Below, in pieces: positions 44,524 through 59,770 of a stretch of DNA of 64,000 bases. Under the pieces are notes generated by a model. The model did not search any database. It had not been told where the DNA came from and saw only the letters and a program-made list of their open reading frames with translations. Position 1 is the first letter of the stretch; every line of letters starts with the position of its first letter. The DNA is from Nectonema munidae (lineage: Eukaryota > Nematomorpha > Nectonematoida > Nectonematidae). A program made the position numbers and the translations under genes. The stretch is from positions 234,600-298,599 of the forward strand of contig JAUIRK010000475.1 in assembly GCA_030549495.1 (NCBI GenBank), given 5' to 3'.

Positions 44524-45074
44524 ATGAATCGATAAACAACATAAGCGTGCCACATCTATCAACCTTCAAGGTCACAAACACTATATACTGCGTACATCTA
44601 ATATTTTTATAAGAGGTTTGAAATATGCGTATGCAATACATATTATGATATATATTGCCAATTCAGAGAAAAAACAACCAATTACAATAACATTTTCAAT
44701 AAAGGGAAAGTTCAAAAACGTTCCGAAATTTTTTATTGCTTCAGCTAATTTCTAAAACGTTCCCAAATTTTTATTGTATCAGCACAAATATAACAGCGTC
44801 GTGATATAACGATAATCCTCACTGGTTTTATGTTGTAACCATTTTTTAGTGTATTTTGTCATTTTTCACTGTCATGCCCACATATGTGCCAATCCTCATT
44901 TGATATCATTTTATAAAATTATCTTAAGGCAATATGTGCACTAAAAAAAACAAAATATAATATTCAATATATTTTTTTACAGCTCTAAAATGCCCTAAGA
45001 ATTTAAGTTTTTGTATTAGAGGGATATTCTAAGGTAATTTACTTCGTATTCATACATGGAGTAAAATGCCATAT

Positions 45075-45408
45075 GTCCGTGAACTACGCTATATCAAAAT
45101 TGTCCGTGAACTACGCTATATCAAAATTGTCCGTGAACTACGCTATATCAAAATTGTCCGTGAACTACGCTATATCAAAATTGTCCGTGAACTACGCTAT
45201 ATCAAAATTGTCCGTGAACTACGCTATATCAAAATTGTCCGTGAACTACGCTATATCAAAATTGTCCGTGAACTACGCTATATCAAAATTGTCCGTGAAC
45301 TACGCTATATCAAAATTGTCCGTGAACTACGCTATATCAAAATTGTCCGTGAACTACGCTATATCAAAATTGTCCGTGAACTACGCTATATCAAAATTGT
45401 CCGTGAAC
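45075..45408. repeat. 27-bp minisatellite, 12.4 perfect units
   Basis: Twelve identical units beginning GTCCGTGAACTACGCTATAT and ending CAAAATT (27 bp), plus a partial unit to 45408. Because 27 is a multiple of three, the plus strand stays open in two frames and would encode VRELRYIKI or LSVNYAISK repeats. I see no start, leader or flanking coding that would make it a gene. It lies about 130 bp upstream of a hAT remnant. Confidence 0.97.
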
Positions 45409-45539
45409 GGAAGGTTAAAGAGTGAAAAATCCTATATGCACTTATTTTTAAAAAAATCTATCGATTTCGTAATTTCTTTTCACTTCAAAATTTTTTTTCC
45501 CAGAAACAGAAAAATGAGTTACGGAATTATCATGGCATC

Positions 45540-46310
45540 TTAACACGTGTTGAGATCGTTCCGTGCCTCGTTCGTGCTAAATAACGAAAAACCGGTTTAC
45601 CGGAGAACGGATAAACGAGACATAAGTTGTTGCTTTGAGAAACCACAATGTGTTTCGTGCTATACAGTCTTGAGTGCAGAGTTAATAAAGGCATAACACT
45701 TGAATCCCACCTCCAAACGAAACATCCAGAATTTGAAGCGAAGGAAGCGCATTTCAAAATGGTATCTAAGCCTTTGTTTTTAAACTACAGAACGGGTGTT
45801 GGAAAACTATTTTTAGAAGCATCGTTATGTATGAAAAACTTTGTGGATTGATCGATGATCCCAGGTTGAGATGAGTTCTTCAAAGTTAAGATCACTACAA
45901 TCTGCAGTTTTTCTCAGCTACAGCAACATGAATTTTTGAAACGTAACATATTTTGTACTGAACTTCATGTATCTAAAATGGCATCCCAGATGAAATACAA
46001 AGAGTAATTTTAGATTCGATTCTTCAGTTTGTGATTTTTCCAGTTAAATCTATAACTCAGTTGTGCTGTTCTGTGTATCAGTTATTCTCCAAAGTCAACA
46101 GGACAATATTTTTGCGCGTCCTTATTCCGTTTGCTTTTCTTTACAAGTGTGAGAAAGGGTTTTCAACACTTGTCAATTTAAAAACAATTAGCAGAGACAG
46201 ATGGAATGCTGTGGATTGCATGAGCCACGATCTAACAGACATTAGACCATACATCTTAAAGCTCATTGCAGACATCTCACAAATTCAGCTAAATACCTAA
46301 ACCTCCTTAC
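45540..46310 (+). pseudogene. hAT (ZBED5/SCAND3-like) transposase, internally deleted
   Basis: A BED zinc finger is split over two frames: KPQCVSCYTVLSAELIK (about 45645-45690), then LESHLQTKHPEFEAKEAHF (about 45705-45760). It is followed at 46140-46290 by a C-terminal dimerisation segment, CEKGFSTLVNLKTISRDRW, then IRPYILKLIADI. The whole catalytic core between them is reduced to a few hundred bases, so it cannot be active. Terminal repeats were not recognised. Confidence 0.75.
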
Positions 46311-46529
46311 ATGTTATAATTATTATTAAAAACAAAGCTATGTAGTTTTTTGGATAATAAATATTTCTAGCTTATATATTTCTTTCTTTTCCTTCACAGA
46401 CATCTTTTAGCAGATTTACAAACGTCTTGCAATTTTTTTTTAGAAAAAAATGGACAAACGATACATCCTAGTTACGTCATCAAGTTTAACTATGGACATA
46501 AAATTACACGAATATAATTATTCTATTCT

Positions 46530-46620
46530 CTACTAGGCTTCGTTTATCCAAAACGTGATTATCCAACAACCCCACTAACCGACAACCAACTGACGTTGCT
46601 AGATTTTTTCAATGTTTTTC
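46530..46620. mobile_element. Tigger/pogo-like terminal remnant
   Basis: CTTCGTTTATCCAAAACG, then TGATTATCCAACAACCCC, resembles ends of pogo-group elements (TTATCC strings). Only one end was seen. Confidence 0.3.
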
Positions 46621-47219
46621 TCCCCCGTTATTCCGACATTCCCATTCTTACACTGATAGTCTTTTAAATCAAACTAATTTCTTTTAAACATGCTTCTAGT
46701 GTTTGTTAATCCGATAGAAAAAATATTAAAATCTATTTTTCATTATAAAATTTTAAGATTGACTGTGAGATAGTACTTGCTCGCAAAGGAAGTCTAATAT
46801 TTTCCATATGTTTGTCGATGACTTTTAGATGATGCATTGAGGACGCTCTAGTTTCTTTACTTTTTCCATGCCTTTGGTGTAGGATATAGAAGTTGAAGTA
46901 TTCATTTGTGTAAGATTTTTTTCACATTAAACATAAATTTTACATATAAGCCTTCATTTAATGAATACTATTTTAGTTCGAGGTATTGATTCTTCATAAA
47001 TTTCACCAACGGGTAGAAATATCTGAAATCAGCAGTTTTTATTGAATGAAAAGAACGTGATAAGTTTATCAAGCGTAATATGAATGGAATTGTAACTTGG
47101 GTTAAAGTTCATTGAGGAAATTACTGCTGAATGTGGTTGGGCGTGTTTATACTTGATAAAATAGAGTTGCAAAATCTGAAGCTTAAATTTATGATATGGA
47201 GAAGATTTAATGATGGTAA
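46621..47219. other. Unassigned AT-rich sequence
   Basis: Nothing recognised. Confidence 0.4.
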
Positions 47220-47223
47220 TTAA

Positions 47224-47329
47224 CCCATTTACGACCAATGTTCCCAAAAGGAACGCAGAAGATTTCCTACTTTAAATGGAATTAAATAGGAATTACTAAA
47301 GTCGTCTGCTTTGATTGGTCTTAAATGGG
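47224..47329. mobile_element. piggyBac-type MITE, copy 2
   Basis: A 106-bp unit with TTAA on both sides (47220-47223 and 47330-47333). The ends are inverted: CCCATTTACGACCAATG at the left, CATTGGTC-like ATTGGTCTTAAATGGG at the right. It also contains GTCGTCTG, shared with the other two copies. Confidence 0.75.
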
Positions 47330-47859
47330 TTAAAATAAGTTAGTCTCTACTACTTTTTAGTTTTCTGTGATCATTTTTCGATTTTTTCAAGCCATATTAC
47401 AATTTTAGGTATGTAATTTATCATAAGATCCGTTCTTATTTTTTGAGATCGAATATTGGTGAGATTAGATTTGTGATAAAACTGTGTCCGATTTCTAAAG
47501 AGTCTAAATGGTTTGCGAAAAATATTTTCTTCTGAGAAAAATTACAAAAGTTAAGAAAAAATATTTCAAAGTAAACAAATTCATTTATAAAAAATATATT
47601 TTAGACTAAGTAGAAATTTATTAAAAATATCTTTTCTTCTATGCTTAATTTGAGTGTAACATTCAGTTCACTCTGGGAAATCCAAATTTCTCATCATTCC
47701 ATCTTGCTGAACGCGTATTATTATTATAACGTATAAAAAGGAAAATGATAGAATATGATGAAAAATTACCTTATTTCCATTTTTTTTAATTTTTAAAAAA
47801 ATTGAGTATATGGGTCGATAGTTCAATCTTTTATAAATTTATAAAATTCTTCCCTTGCT

Positions 47860-48060
47860 ACTTCTCCAACAGACTTCAATTTGTTCTTATGAATGAAACT
47901 TTTTGGTAACTTCCATTTTAATAATTTGGATGTTCCTCAAGGGCCAATTTTAAGTTCGCTAACTTCATCGATTTGATATTTTCTTCTGACGATATTGCCG
48001 TTATCGAATCACTTGTCAGATTCTATTTATATAAAAACAGTAATATTGAAGATTTTTCAC
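47860..48060 (+). mobile_element. LINE reverse transcriptase fragment A
   Basis: FNNLDVPQGPILSSL matches the GVPQGSILGPL motif of LINE reverse transcriptases. In another frame nearby, FSSDDIAVIES matches the catalytic YADDTAVI motif. The spacing between them is shorter than usual, so there is a small deletion. Dead fragment. Confidence 0.6.
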
Positions 48061-48189
48061 TGTTTGAGTATTAATAAAGTTCTTTTATATAAAATGAAAT
48101 CTACATATATATAGTATTTTCTTCTAATAATGCGTTTGATTAGTTGTGCTCTAATCAATTTGAGTTTCAAAAAGTTACTAATTAGTAAA

Positions 48190-48490
48190 TCATATTATTG
48201 ATAAATATTCAGCAGATTATTCCACGCTAACTATTTTTATATACTTTTCTAAAGCATTTGATTTAATTCCTCATAAGCTCTTACTTCAAATGTTAATTCT
48301 GTATGGTTTCCAAAAAAGTGCATTGTTTCTTATGGAAACATATTTTGAGTTGAAACAACAGCAAGTGTCAATTAAAGGAGTTTCATCTGATAAAAAGTGT
48401 GCAAATACAGGTGTTCCTCAAGGATGCATTTTACGTCCGCTCCTTTTTTGATATTTACCAATGATTTGTATTATACTAACTGCAATCTAA
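48190..48490 (+). mobile_element. LINE reverse transcriptase fragment B
   Basis: One long open stretch reads TIFIYFSKAFDLIPHKLLLQ, then ILYGFQKSALFLMETYF and KKCANTGVPQGCILRPLLF. These are the palm motifs of a CR1/Jockey-type reverse transcriptase: the first catalytic Asp in FSKAFD, then GVPQG. It stops before the Asp-Asp motif. It partly duplicates the domain content of fragment A, so the two come from different copies or from a rearranged one. Confidence 0.85.
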
Positions 48491-49099
48491 GCTATTTTAC
48501 TATGAAGATTGCATGACTTTTTTATTTTTATTAATCACTTCTTTGATATCTGTGATGTTGTCTGATTCGTCTAATTCATTAGCTTGATCATCTTTTTTGG
48601 GTCATTTTCTTTAAAAGAGGGATAAAGCGTGAGGCATATATGACTTTGGCCAGATTTTTTGCTGTTTTGCAGTTTGGTAATGAAATTTTTTATGATATTT
48701 TCTAATTATGGGTTTAAAGGTTTTCGGTAACGGTATAGAAGTATTTTTGCAGGTAAAAAATTATCGGTTTCAAACCCTAGTATAGATGACGACTGCTCTT
48801 TGTATCTAAACAATTGTTAATCATAGCAAAGAAAATTTTATTGATTACGAAGTACGCTAAATTTGAATTATTCAGTTATACTACTTCTGAAATACTGATG
48901 TATTGCAAATCAAAGAAGTGGATCAAAGTACAAAACTATATGTATGTAGGAAAAAATCTTGTTCTTTTAACTAAAATGCAGGATCAAACAAAAAGGAAAA
49001 AGTTTAATTCTCTCAAAATATATTTTTGTAAATGACAGCAAATTCTAGGTGATAACAAAATCTCTAAAAACACATAATTCATATTTCTCTAGCATCGAT
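48491..49099. other. Unassigned AT-rich sequence
   Basis: Nothing recognised beyond short random-looking ORFs. Confidence 0.4.
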
Positions 49100-49103
49100 T
49101 TAA

Positions 49104-49233
49104 CCCATTAATTCCCAATGCTCTCATCTGGGAACATAAGTAATTTCATCTTCGTCTGCTTTTTATAAATGACTTTGAATATAAATCGTCTGCGTTTTTT
49201 AGATATCGTCTGATTTCTATAGTACTTAATGGG
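49104..49233. mobile_element. piggyBac-type MITE, copy 3
   Basis: A 130-bp unit between TTAA at 49100-49103 and 49234-49237. Ends CCCATTAATTCCC and TACTTAATGGG are inverted over about 8-9 bp. It contains several TCGTCTG strings and GATATCGTCTGA, shared inverted with copy 1. Confidence 0.75.
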
Positions 49234-49683
49234 TTAATACCTCTTAGAAATTTAAACCTTAATAGTTAATACCATTTAGAAATTTACACAATTGTCTCCC
49301 CATTTATTTTCTTCAAATCAAATACAGACTAAATTTTATTGTAAAAAGTAAACGAACTTGTCTCGCTTTAAAAGGTAAGAGGGGTGTTTTCTGTCTTGAA
49401 TAAACTTCTAAAGTCTTGGTAGATAGTGTCTAAAAATTCTGAAGGTTAATCAGATAAATTTCCTTGACCAACACTTTGGGGTTTTAGAAAATGATACATA
49501 AATTGTTCATGTCCAGTTAAGGGGAGGAGGGGGTGGTGGGTATAATCGACTAGAAATTTGATTTTCAACCATGTTCTTTTAATTTATATATCACTGACCA
49601 GAAAGATTTAAAAGAAGGTAAATTGAAAATGGGTTTAATGATTCTTTCTCCTACATTTCGAATGTTGATTTCAAAAATCTATC

Positions 49684-50075
49684 ATTAATAATCATCATCA
49701 TCATCATCATCCATTTTGCCTTCTAGACCTGGTTATTGTTTCCAAAGAGTCGGGGTCAACCAGTTTCCTGCAACAACTACGCCATTTGCATTCTTTCTTT
49801 AGCATCACTTCGCCCAAGCTTTCTTTTTTCCATATCGTGGTGAATAACTTCATTCCATGCTTTCTTTGATCTTCCTCTCTTCATCTTTCCATCAATCAAT
49901 TCATATTTTATCTTCTTTACAACGTTCCCTTCGGACATCCTTTCGACATGACCAAATCAACGCAATCTATTCTCTTCTAAATGCACTTCTATATCCTCCA
50001 TTCCAATTTTCTTTCTCAACACATCGTTGGCAATCCCATCTTTCAGCGTCTTTCCGCCCATCATTAAAAATCTAC
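49684..50075 (-). mobile_element. RTE-type LINE 3' end with trinucleotide tail
   Basis: The minus strand reads GKTLKDGIANDVLRKKIG, then ENRLRWFGHVERMSEGNVV, KRGRSKKAWNEVIHHDM and LGRSDAKERMQMA, the conserved C-terminus of RTE reverse transcriptases. It runs with few interruptions to a stop. About 60 bp later the element ends in a short (GAT)n tail (plus-strand ATCATCATC at 49688-49710). RTE elements typically end in such microsatellite tails. It is 5'-truncated. Confidence 0.85.
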
Positions 50076-52450
50076 CATTAATGATAATATTTAATAATAA
50101 TGAGATCTATCGAGAAAATTTTCTAAAAGTGTTTTCTGCTGAATTGGTCGTTAGATGCTTATTTGTGGCTGGAAGTTAAAAAGTTTTGAAATATCGCTGA
50201 GGAATTTGAAAATAAAAATAACCAACCAATCAGTTAGCAAACTATTGATTACGATACACTCAAAAAAAGTGTTAAGCGCTCACCTCGATGCTCTTTTCAA
50301 ACAAGTTATTTTGTATGCAAGTTTATTATAAATAGAGCGTGCTATTTTTGTTGCAAATATTCATGAAATATTCGCCAAGTTTTTGGATTTATTTTATCTT
50401 AATAAAGTTGAGAAGTTGTGACTGGTATAGCCAAGCTTTTCCTCTATGAAATTCCTATATTTCTTCTTCTTCTACAAGGTTTTTTATATTTTCCTTATTC
50501 AATACATTTTCTCTTACCCCTTTAAAAACCTATGAGAATCACAAGTCGTACAATTAAAGCTGAGTTTTGTCTGACTATACAACTTCAAATGGCTTTATTA
50601 CACCCCAAAGCTCACAAAAATTTATCCCTACAAGATAATTTTTTTGAAAATACGTAATTTTTTAAATGATCTATCAAAATATCAGTAGGTGATAATATCT
50701 ACTATTGCTCTATTGCTGTTGAAAACATGTACGGTAAAATCAAAAGTCAGAAAACAAATTCTTAAGAAATAATGTATTTTCAAAGTCAAAATCTTTTAAC
50801 ATACTTTTTCATATTCTACATAAACATCATTTATAGGATTTTCTATAAATCCCTCTACAACTCCTGTCTGATGTAAACTAATAAACCAAAAGTCACTTTA
50901 AAAGATATGGTGGTTTTCGTTTCTGGCGATTATTTTCAAAGCCCTTTTGTCTCAAAAGGTATTATATTTAAGTCCTTGAAATTTAATTGCCTTTGAGGGG
51001 GCGTGACAGATAAAAATATTTAACTTTGCAAGGCATCGATACGAATTTGATTGAATTCAATAAAAAATAAAAATTTTTCTCTTTAGTACCCTATGTGTCA
51101 GTATCGTGATATTTTGTCCATCCCGCATGCTCCTCCACTCCTTTTGAAAATTGATACTATATGTTAAAATATTATTTTAGATTTTGTATAAATCAATGAG
51201 TTCGTATACAAATCGATGTATTTATTTTAGATTATTTGCAAAGTTAAAAAAGTGCTCTTCAAAAACTTGTTTCTTGCGTCGATAAGGTAGATTTATCTGT
51301 ATTTTAATGCTTATAAAAGTTTTTTTCCATGGCTTAAATCTATTGATTAACCTGTATATCTATATTCAAAAAATTTCTACTCCAAAATCTATTTAAGCAT
51401 AGCAATCTGTAAAAATAGAAAAAAAATACATTTTATAGTCACACTGATAAAATGTGGTACACACGGCATAATAAGTTAATTCATTAACAATGAAAATCAG
51501 CAAAAATGGAGAAACAAAACCACATAACTGAACAGAAAGAAGGAATAAGTATATAAAAAAAAAAACTATATTGATTTTATTAAAAAATTCATATCTTTTT
51601 ATATTTATGTATGTATTTGAGTGGGAGCAATGCTCGTGAATTTGTCATATAACTTGTACACTTTTTGCAAGACACTTGATTCGTTTTTTTGTTCAAATTT
51701 GATTCGTTAAGGCGATATTCTTTATTTTTTTCTAACAAAATTAGCTGAAAAAATAACCGATAGAATCAAAAAGGAAATTTTACAAAGAAAAATTAACTAT
51801 CTATTTAAAAAACAAACAAATAAACGAAGTTAAGTCTATAAAATTAAAAAAAAATTTTTTTTAAAGATCTTTCTTTAAATTTTTTTTTTAAAGTATTGCA
51901 TACTTATTTTATGTTTAGCTAGCAAGTGAATAGATCCATTAACTAAAATTAAACAAAGTAACAAGCTACAAGATCGTCTTTGTAAGTTGAAGTTAAAAGT
52001 TCTCTATCAGTTTTTCTAATATTCTTTGAAATGCTAAAGCACACGTTTTCAAATATGTCATGATTGGGTTCAATGGCTACATCTCGTTAACGTGAAACCC
52101 TCATTATTCACTTTTTAACATTAAAAAAAAATGTACAAGTAGTTGTTGAAAATGTTTACGTACTAACACAGATCAGGATATATTTAGTCAACGATTTTTT
52201 ATGCGTCTATTCTTTGGAAACATTTTAGAATGAGGTGGTTTCAAAACACTTTCATGCCAAAACCTGCCAATGAAGTTATACAAATTAATATAGATATTTA
52301 TAGTTTATAGAAGGAAATTTGGGCTTGAGTTATGAAAATATTGATACTCGAGAAATCAAATATCGCGATTCTGAAAATCATGATTTATATAACATATATC
52401 AGGACAGCTATAGTTATCAATTAACTGTGGATCACAGAAATCTATCAACA
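50076..52450. other. Unassigned AT-rich sequence (2.4 kb)
   Basis: No gene, RNA or repeat with recognisable structure; long A and T runs near 51840-51890. Confidence 0.4.
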
Positions 52451-52458
52451 CATTAGAG

Positions 52459-52900
52459 CAGTGGTTCCCAACCTTTTTTATCCCGTTCCCCCTTTTCCAG
52501 TCACTTTTTTACCTGTGGACCCCTACAACTGAATAGTTTGAGCCAACAAAATTAATCAAAGATTTTTATGCAAAAAATTATTGTAGTCATCTTATTAAAT
52601 CGTATGCTTATTCATATGAAATCAGAGAAATCGTAAAGCCTGACATAAAATGTGAATAAAATTTTTTTTCAATTAAAATATAAATTTTCCAAAAATATTG
52701 TAACTAATAAAAAGCATATATAAACATTCAAAATATGAAACTTTAAAAAAGGGAAGAAAATATTTATTTAAAAAAGCTCTAAATATATATATTTATATTT
52801 ATTTGGAAAATAGAAGTATATTAAAGGAGATTCAGCATAAGTAGTTTGAAAATTTCCATGGACCCCTTCAAATTCTTCCATGGACCCCTGGGAACCACTG
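52459..52900. mobile_element. hAT MITE with 8-bp target duplication
   Basis: A 442-bp element bounded by CAGTGGTTCCCA and its exact inverse TGGGAACCACTG, flanked by CATTAGAG on both sides (52451-52458 and 52901-52908). The 8-bp duplication and CAGTGG ends identify a non-autonomous hAT. Subterminal sequence has GTGGACCCCT and GGACCCCTT strings on the two sides. No coding. Confidence 0.95.
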
Positions 52901-52989
52901 CATTAGAGTATGTTGTATTATTATTCACTTTTCACACTCCATTTATGACCTTAGTTTCCTTTCAAAAATTGTAGCTCGATTTATGTTTT

Positions 52990-53235
52990 GTTTTATTCTA
53001 TTTTAGCTTTTTTTCGACTTTATTTAACATTTTGGATTTTACTTTAGTTTTTTCTATTCGAAAGATAAAATAAAATCGAAAATACTGTAAATCATGAAAT
53101 TTTTCCGATATTCTTATTTTCCCAAAAATTTCTTGATTTACAGTATTAAAAAGTTGAAATGAAAAAAGCTAAAATATAAACAAAAAATGATAGAATAGAA
53201 AAAGGCAAAAATAGAATCGAAAAAACTTGAGCAAG
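52990..53235. repeat. Imperfect palindrome with AT-rich repeat arms
   Basis: A core inverted repeat, TACTGTAAATCATGAAATTT at 53083 and AAATTTCTTGATTTACAGTA at 53127, is nested in longer arms. The left arm has TTCTATTTTAGC-type units and the right arm their complements. The units resemble the 21-nt repeat family. Confidence 0.6.
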
Positions 53236-53239
53236 GATA

Positions 53240-54670
53240 TTTTTTACATAAATTATAATTTTTCAAAAGTAATTGGTACTCTTCAAAGATTTGAATTGTT
53301 ACAACTGATACAAAGTTGCTATCAAAAATTAGGGATCCCATCTTATTGTCTATGCAAAGAGCAAAGCACGCCATGAAAAGAGACTTTATTGAGGAATTCA
53401 AAAGGTGTATGGGCTAGCAAATGATACTCTAAGTTTTTGGAGACATATAAGAGCCAACGAGGTTTGAATAGATTGATGCGTTCTATCAAACTCACTCTCT
53501 CTATATTTAAATACTATTTAAAGATTCAATGTTTAATTTGTAAGTAGGCTGGTTAAAAGTGAATAGGGGCAAGTTTTGCTTTCAAATAGCACTTATTCTA
53601 AAACACGCTTATTTTAGAAAGTTTGAGTTTCAAAAAATTCACGTTTTAAAGTCAACAGAATTCAACTTCTAATTGATAGACCAATTTTTACAATACTCCA
53701 TTTTTTCAAGAAATACAAACAAAGAAGAAGTTTTGACTTTTTTGAAATGGATCTTGTATATTGATTGGTTCACTAACCAACTTAAAAATCAAATATTTCA
53801 TTTGAATAATCATTTGAATTGAATATTTTTAATAAATCTAAGCATTCTTAACTCATCCTTTTTGAAACACTAATTGATTTATTTAATTTATTATCTCATC
53901 AAATAGCTCGAAATAAAAGAGAAATCTTGTGTTGACTTTTAAATGATGGCGCGATGTAGGACATTTCTGCTGTTATTTGTAGGACTATTTCATGTAATAC
54001 GTTTTCCGCATTTTGCCACAACTGTATTTTTAAAGTTAAATCGCAAGTTGTGTCATTAAACGAAGTGATAGTCCGATAAAGGACCAATGAATAAAAAGAG
54101 AACAAGAAAAGAGCATTTGACAGTATGTTTTTTTAGACTCTCTGGTTGTACAATTACGATGGTGTCTTAGTGCAGATAAAGATTGTGAAAAGAGAAGATA
54201 TTTTAGCCTAGATAATAATTGTTAAGATATTTTGCTTCATATTATGCAAAAAATCGAAAATTAATTAGAAAACGCAATCTTTCAGTTTTGCTATGAAAGA
54301 TGTGCTTGATTTAGATAGGAATATTCCATTTGAAGTAGATGTATGTGGTATACCAAACTACCTGGAAAAAAGAGCTAATAAAAATGAAAGCAAAAGACAT
54401 GAAAAATAGAAGTCTATCTCAGTATATATATCCAAATACTTCCAAAATAATGACAGGCAAAAACAGTTGCAATGGAAAGATAATTTTGAAAGATTAAAAA
54501 GCTTTTGTCTAAAGACAGGACTTTTTTAAAAAAGAATATCTTAAACTATTTCATGGTTTCTTACAATCACAAAATTATTAATCGATTTTGAAAAGTAAGT
54601 ATGGGAAACGTCCTTGGCCAATATTTTAAGCATTAATAGTCCTTTTTTTAAGTGATATGGGCTATGTTTG
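53240..54670. other. Unassigned AT-rich sequence
   Basis: Nothing recognised. Confidence 0.4.
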
Positions 54671-54679
54671 AAGGAGTCT

Positions 54680-54755
54680 ATAAACGGGGTCATAAATTTA
54701 TGGTTCGCGGGCCAGAACAGGCCCGCGAGACCTTTTTGTCTAGCCCGCAGTCAAA
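54680..54755. mobile_element. GC-rich hAT-like terminal remnant
   Basis: TTCGCGGGCCAGAACAGGCC then CGCGAGACC and TAGCCCGCAG stands out from AT-rich flanks and contains an inverted GCGGGCC/GGCCCGC pair. It resembles hAT end sequences, but there is no partner and no duplication. Confidence 0.3.
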
Positions 54756-55210
54756 TACTGAAACGTTGTTTCATTTTTCATTTTTCATCAAATAATATTA
54801 TGTTTTCAAATGTTGAGTATTAGTGAATAAGAAACAGCGTTGTTGATGATTTGTTTATTTCTTATACTATATGTAATCATCACTGTGTTATATATATATA
54901 TCATATATTATGCATAATTATTTTTTGTCTGTAATTATATATGAGTATTGCTTTTGTGACGTATTTAACTATATGGATATATATATATTTTGAATATGAT
55001 ACACCGGAAATGTTTTCAGGAAATGCATGCCATATACCAGTAGTGTTTTAGTGACGTTTATGCCATTTTTATTGGTATATAAATATTTGTTTTACACTCT
55101 GATTTTAGTTAGTGTTTTTAAAAAGTAATAAAATTTTTAATCTTTTTACTCACAAGTCTTTTGTATTTAAATTATTCTGCATTTGAATGCAAAAGTGAGA
55201 GAAGAAGAAG

Positions 55211-58020
<2,810 letters not shown>

Positions 58021-58139
58021 ATTGCGCAAATATGAATAAAGGAAAAAATAGAAGAAATTTTGTAAATTCTACTTGATATGATTTAAGAAAATAGGTAAGT
58101 TTTCAAGTTTTTCTTAAAAGTATTTAAATCATTAATACT

Positions 58140-59770
58140 TCAAGTATAAAGGTAAACCATTCCAGAGTTTTTCAAAATTGCAGCCAGCTCTTCCATTACT
58201 AGTAAAGAAGTCTTCAATCGCATGCTTGAATTTAAAGACATCTTTTGTTTAAATAAAAAAGGTACGGTGTATTGTAAGCATTAAAAGTTTAGACCTTGAA
58301 ACTTAAAAAATTCATTCTTCAATGGTAAGCCAATGTAAATTTTCAGTTCATTTGTTCCTGTCTTTGGAGGAATCTTTTAAGACATTTCTAGCACAAGTAT
58401 TTTGCAAAATACTTGTAACTTTTTTGATTTGGATAATCATACATCTTGAAGAGCAGAGAGCGTATCAATCGTTATTAATAATATAGGAGTTCAGTAAAAC
58501 TTTAACATTATTTCGGGTAAGATGTTTGGCAATTTTAGATAGGTTTTTCTGAAAAAGCATATCCACTTTTGGCAGATCGGTGACCCGATCAAACACCATA
58601 GCTTTATCTAAAGATCGCCAAGTACATTGACTTTATCACAATGGTATATGTAGCCATCATGCAAAGGTATGCCAAAAGATCTCTTGATTTGGAGAAGATA
58701 AAGAGAAAACTATCGCTCTTGTTTTTTCTATTGAATTTCTTAGATTTAGGTTTATCATTACCACGAAAGATCGTGTAAAAGATGTGGAACGATACATTTT
58801 AAAGTCGAATATTAACCAAACCAAATTTCTTCAAAATAAAAATATCGTCAGCAAATGCGACATTCTGGAACTCTTTACTTTTAATAAACTATAACTGAGT
58901 AACATACAGACTGTTGAGAAACGAATCTAAACAGATCCTTGAGGTACGCCATATTTTGTCAGCTTTTATGAGGAACAGAATCCATCAATGATGGTACATT
59001 GACTTGCTCTCCAAGTAGGATTCCAAGCCACTTAAGCACAACCTTCAATTCAAACCCACTTAAAGCATCACAGTAAATCTCTATCAACTGTATCAAAGGA
59101 GATAAATCTAACATAATGACACAGTAAATTGTTTTCTTTTCAATGAATCTGTAAATATCAGGCGAGACATTGTAAAGAGATTCTGTATTACAATTTTTTT
59201 TATGTTGCAATGTTTTTCCATCATCACAAAGAGTTTTTGGACAAAGATTGGGTAGCTGCTTTAGAATACGTTCAAAGAGCTTTATCAGAAAACGGCAGGT
59301 TTGAAATCAGTCTATAATCATTCATGTCAATGAATGCAGTTACTGTAGCTGGAGGGAGAGGGGTTGAAATCCATTTCATGCCTAAAAATAGAGAGGATCT
59401 ATTGTAAGACGTACGAACAAAGAGGGAAGTAGAATATCCCAAATACAGTTGAACAATTCTGATCGGGAATGTCAGTCGGTCCCATTTGATTCCATGTATT
59501 CTAACGATCTCCCAACTTCTGTTGAATCCGGTGTGAATTGAACTTCGTAATGAATGACAGCAAATCTTTCAATTAATAGAAAATCAATCACCTCTTGATG
59601 ATAAAACTCGTCATTAGTTATAGAACTAATCTTATGGAGAAAAAAGAGCGAACATATTTGGGATATCTTTGTTTTTCTATTGCAGAGTACTTGGGTAGTA
59701 GCTTGATGAGACTTTTCCAGTAAAGTACGGAAGTAGTTGTGTTTCTTTTGAATTAGACCCATTTATTATA
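58140..59770 (-). mobile_element. LINE reverse transcriptase, degraded (CR1/Jockey-like)
   Basis: Read leftward, the first block (about 59760-59480) is a pre-RT region with HKISSITNDEFYHQEVIDF and SLEYMESNGTD. SNLPFLIKLFERILKQL follows (about 59310-59250). VIMLDLSPLIQLIEIYCDAL (about 59120-59060) and GVPQGSV (about 58945) come next. NVAFADDIFILKKFGLVN (about 58860) has the catalytic Asp-Asp. KMSLNSSMRLKTSLL-type C-terminal sequence and LWNGLPLYLK (about 58150) close it. Frames shift repeatedly and the palm is incomplete, so it is inactive. The 3' end lies about 120 bp from the GAT array. Confidence 0.8.

Noticed and set aside
45075-45408. A CRISPR array
   Set aside because: The units are contiguous with no spacers, there are no cas genes, and the genome is eukaryotic.
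45066-45543. A repeat protein with 9-residue units (VRELRYIKI or LSVNYAISK)
   Set aside because: The 27-bp unit leaves two frames open by arithmetic. No conserved flanking coding or signal was found, and nothing favours one frame over the other.
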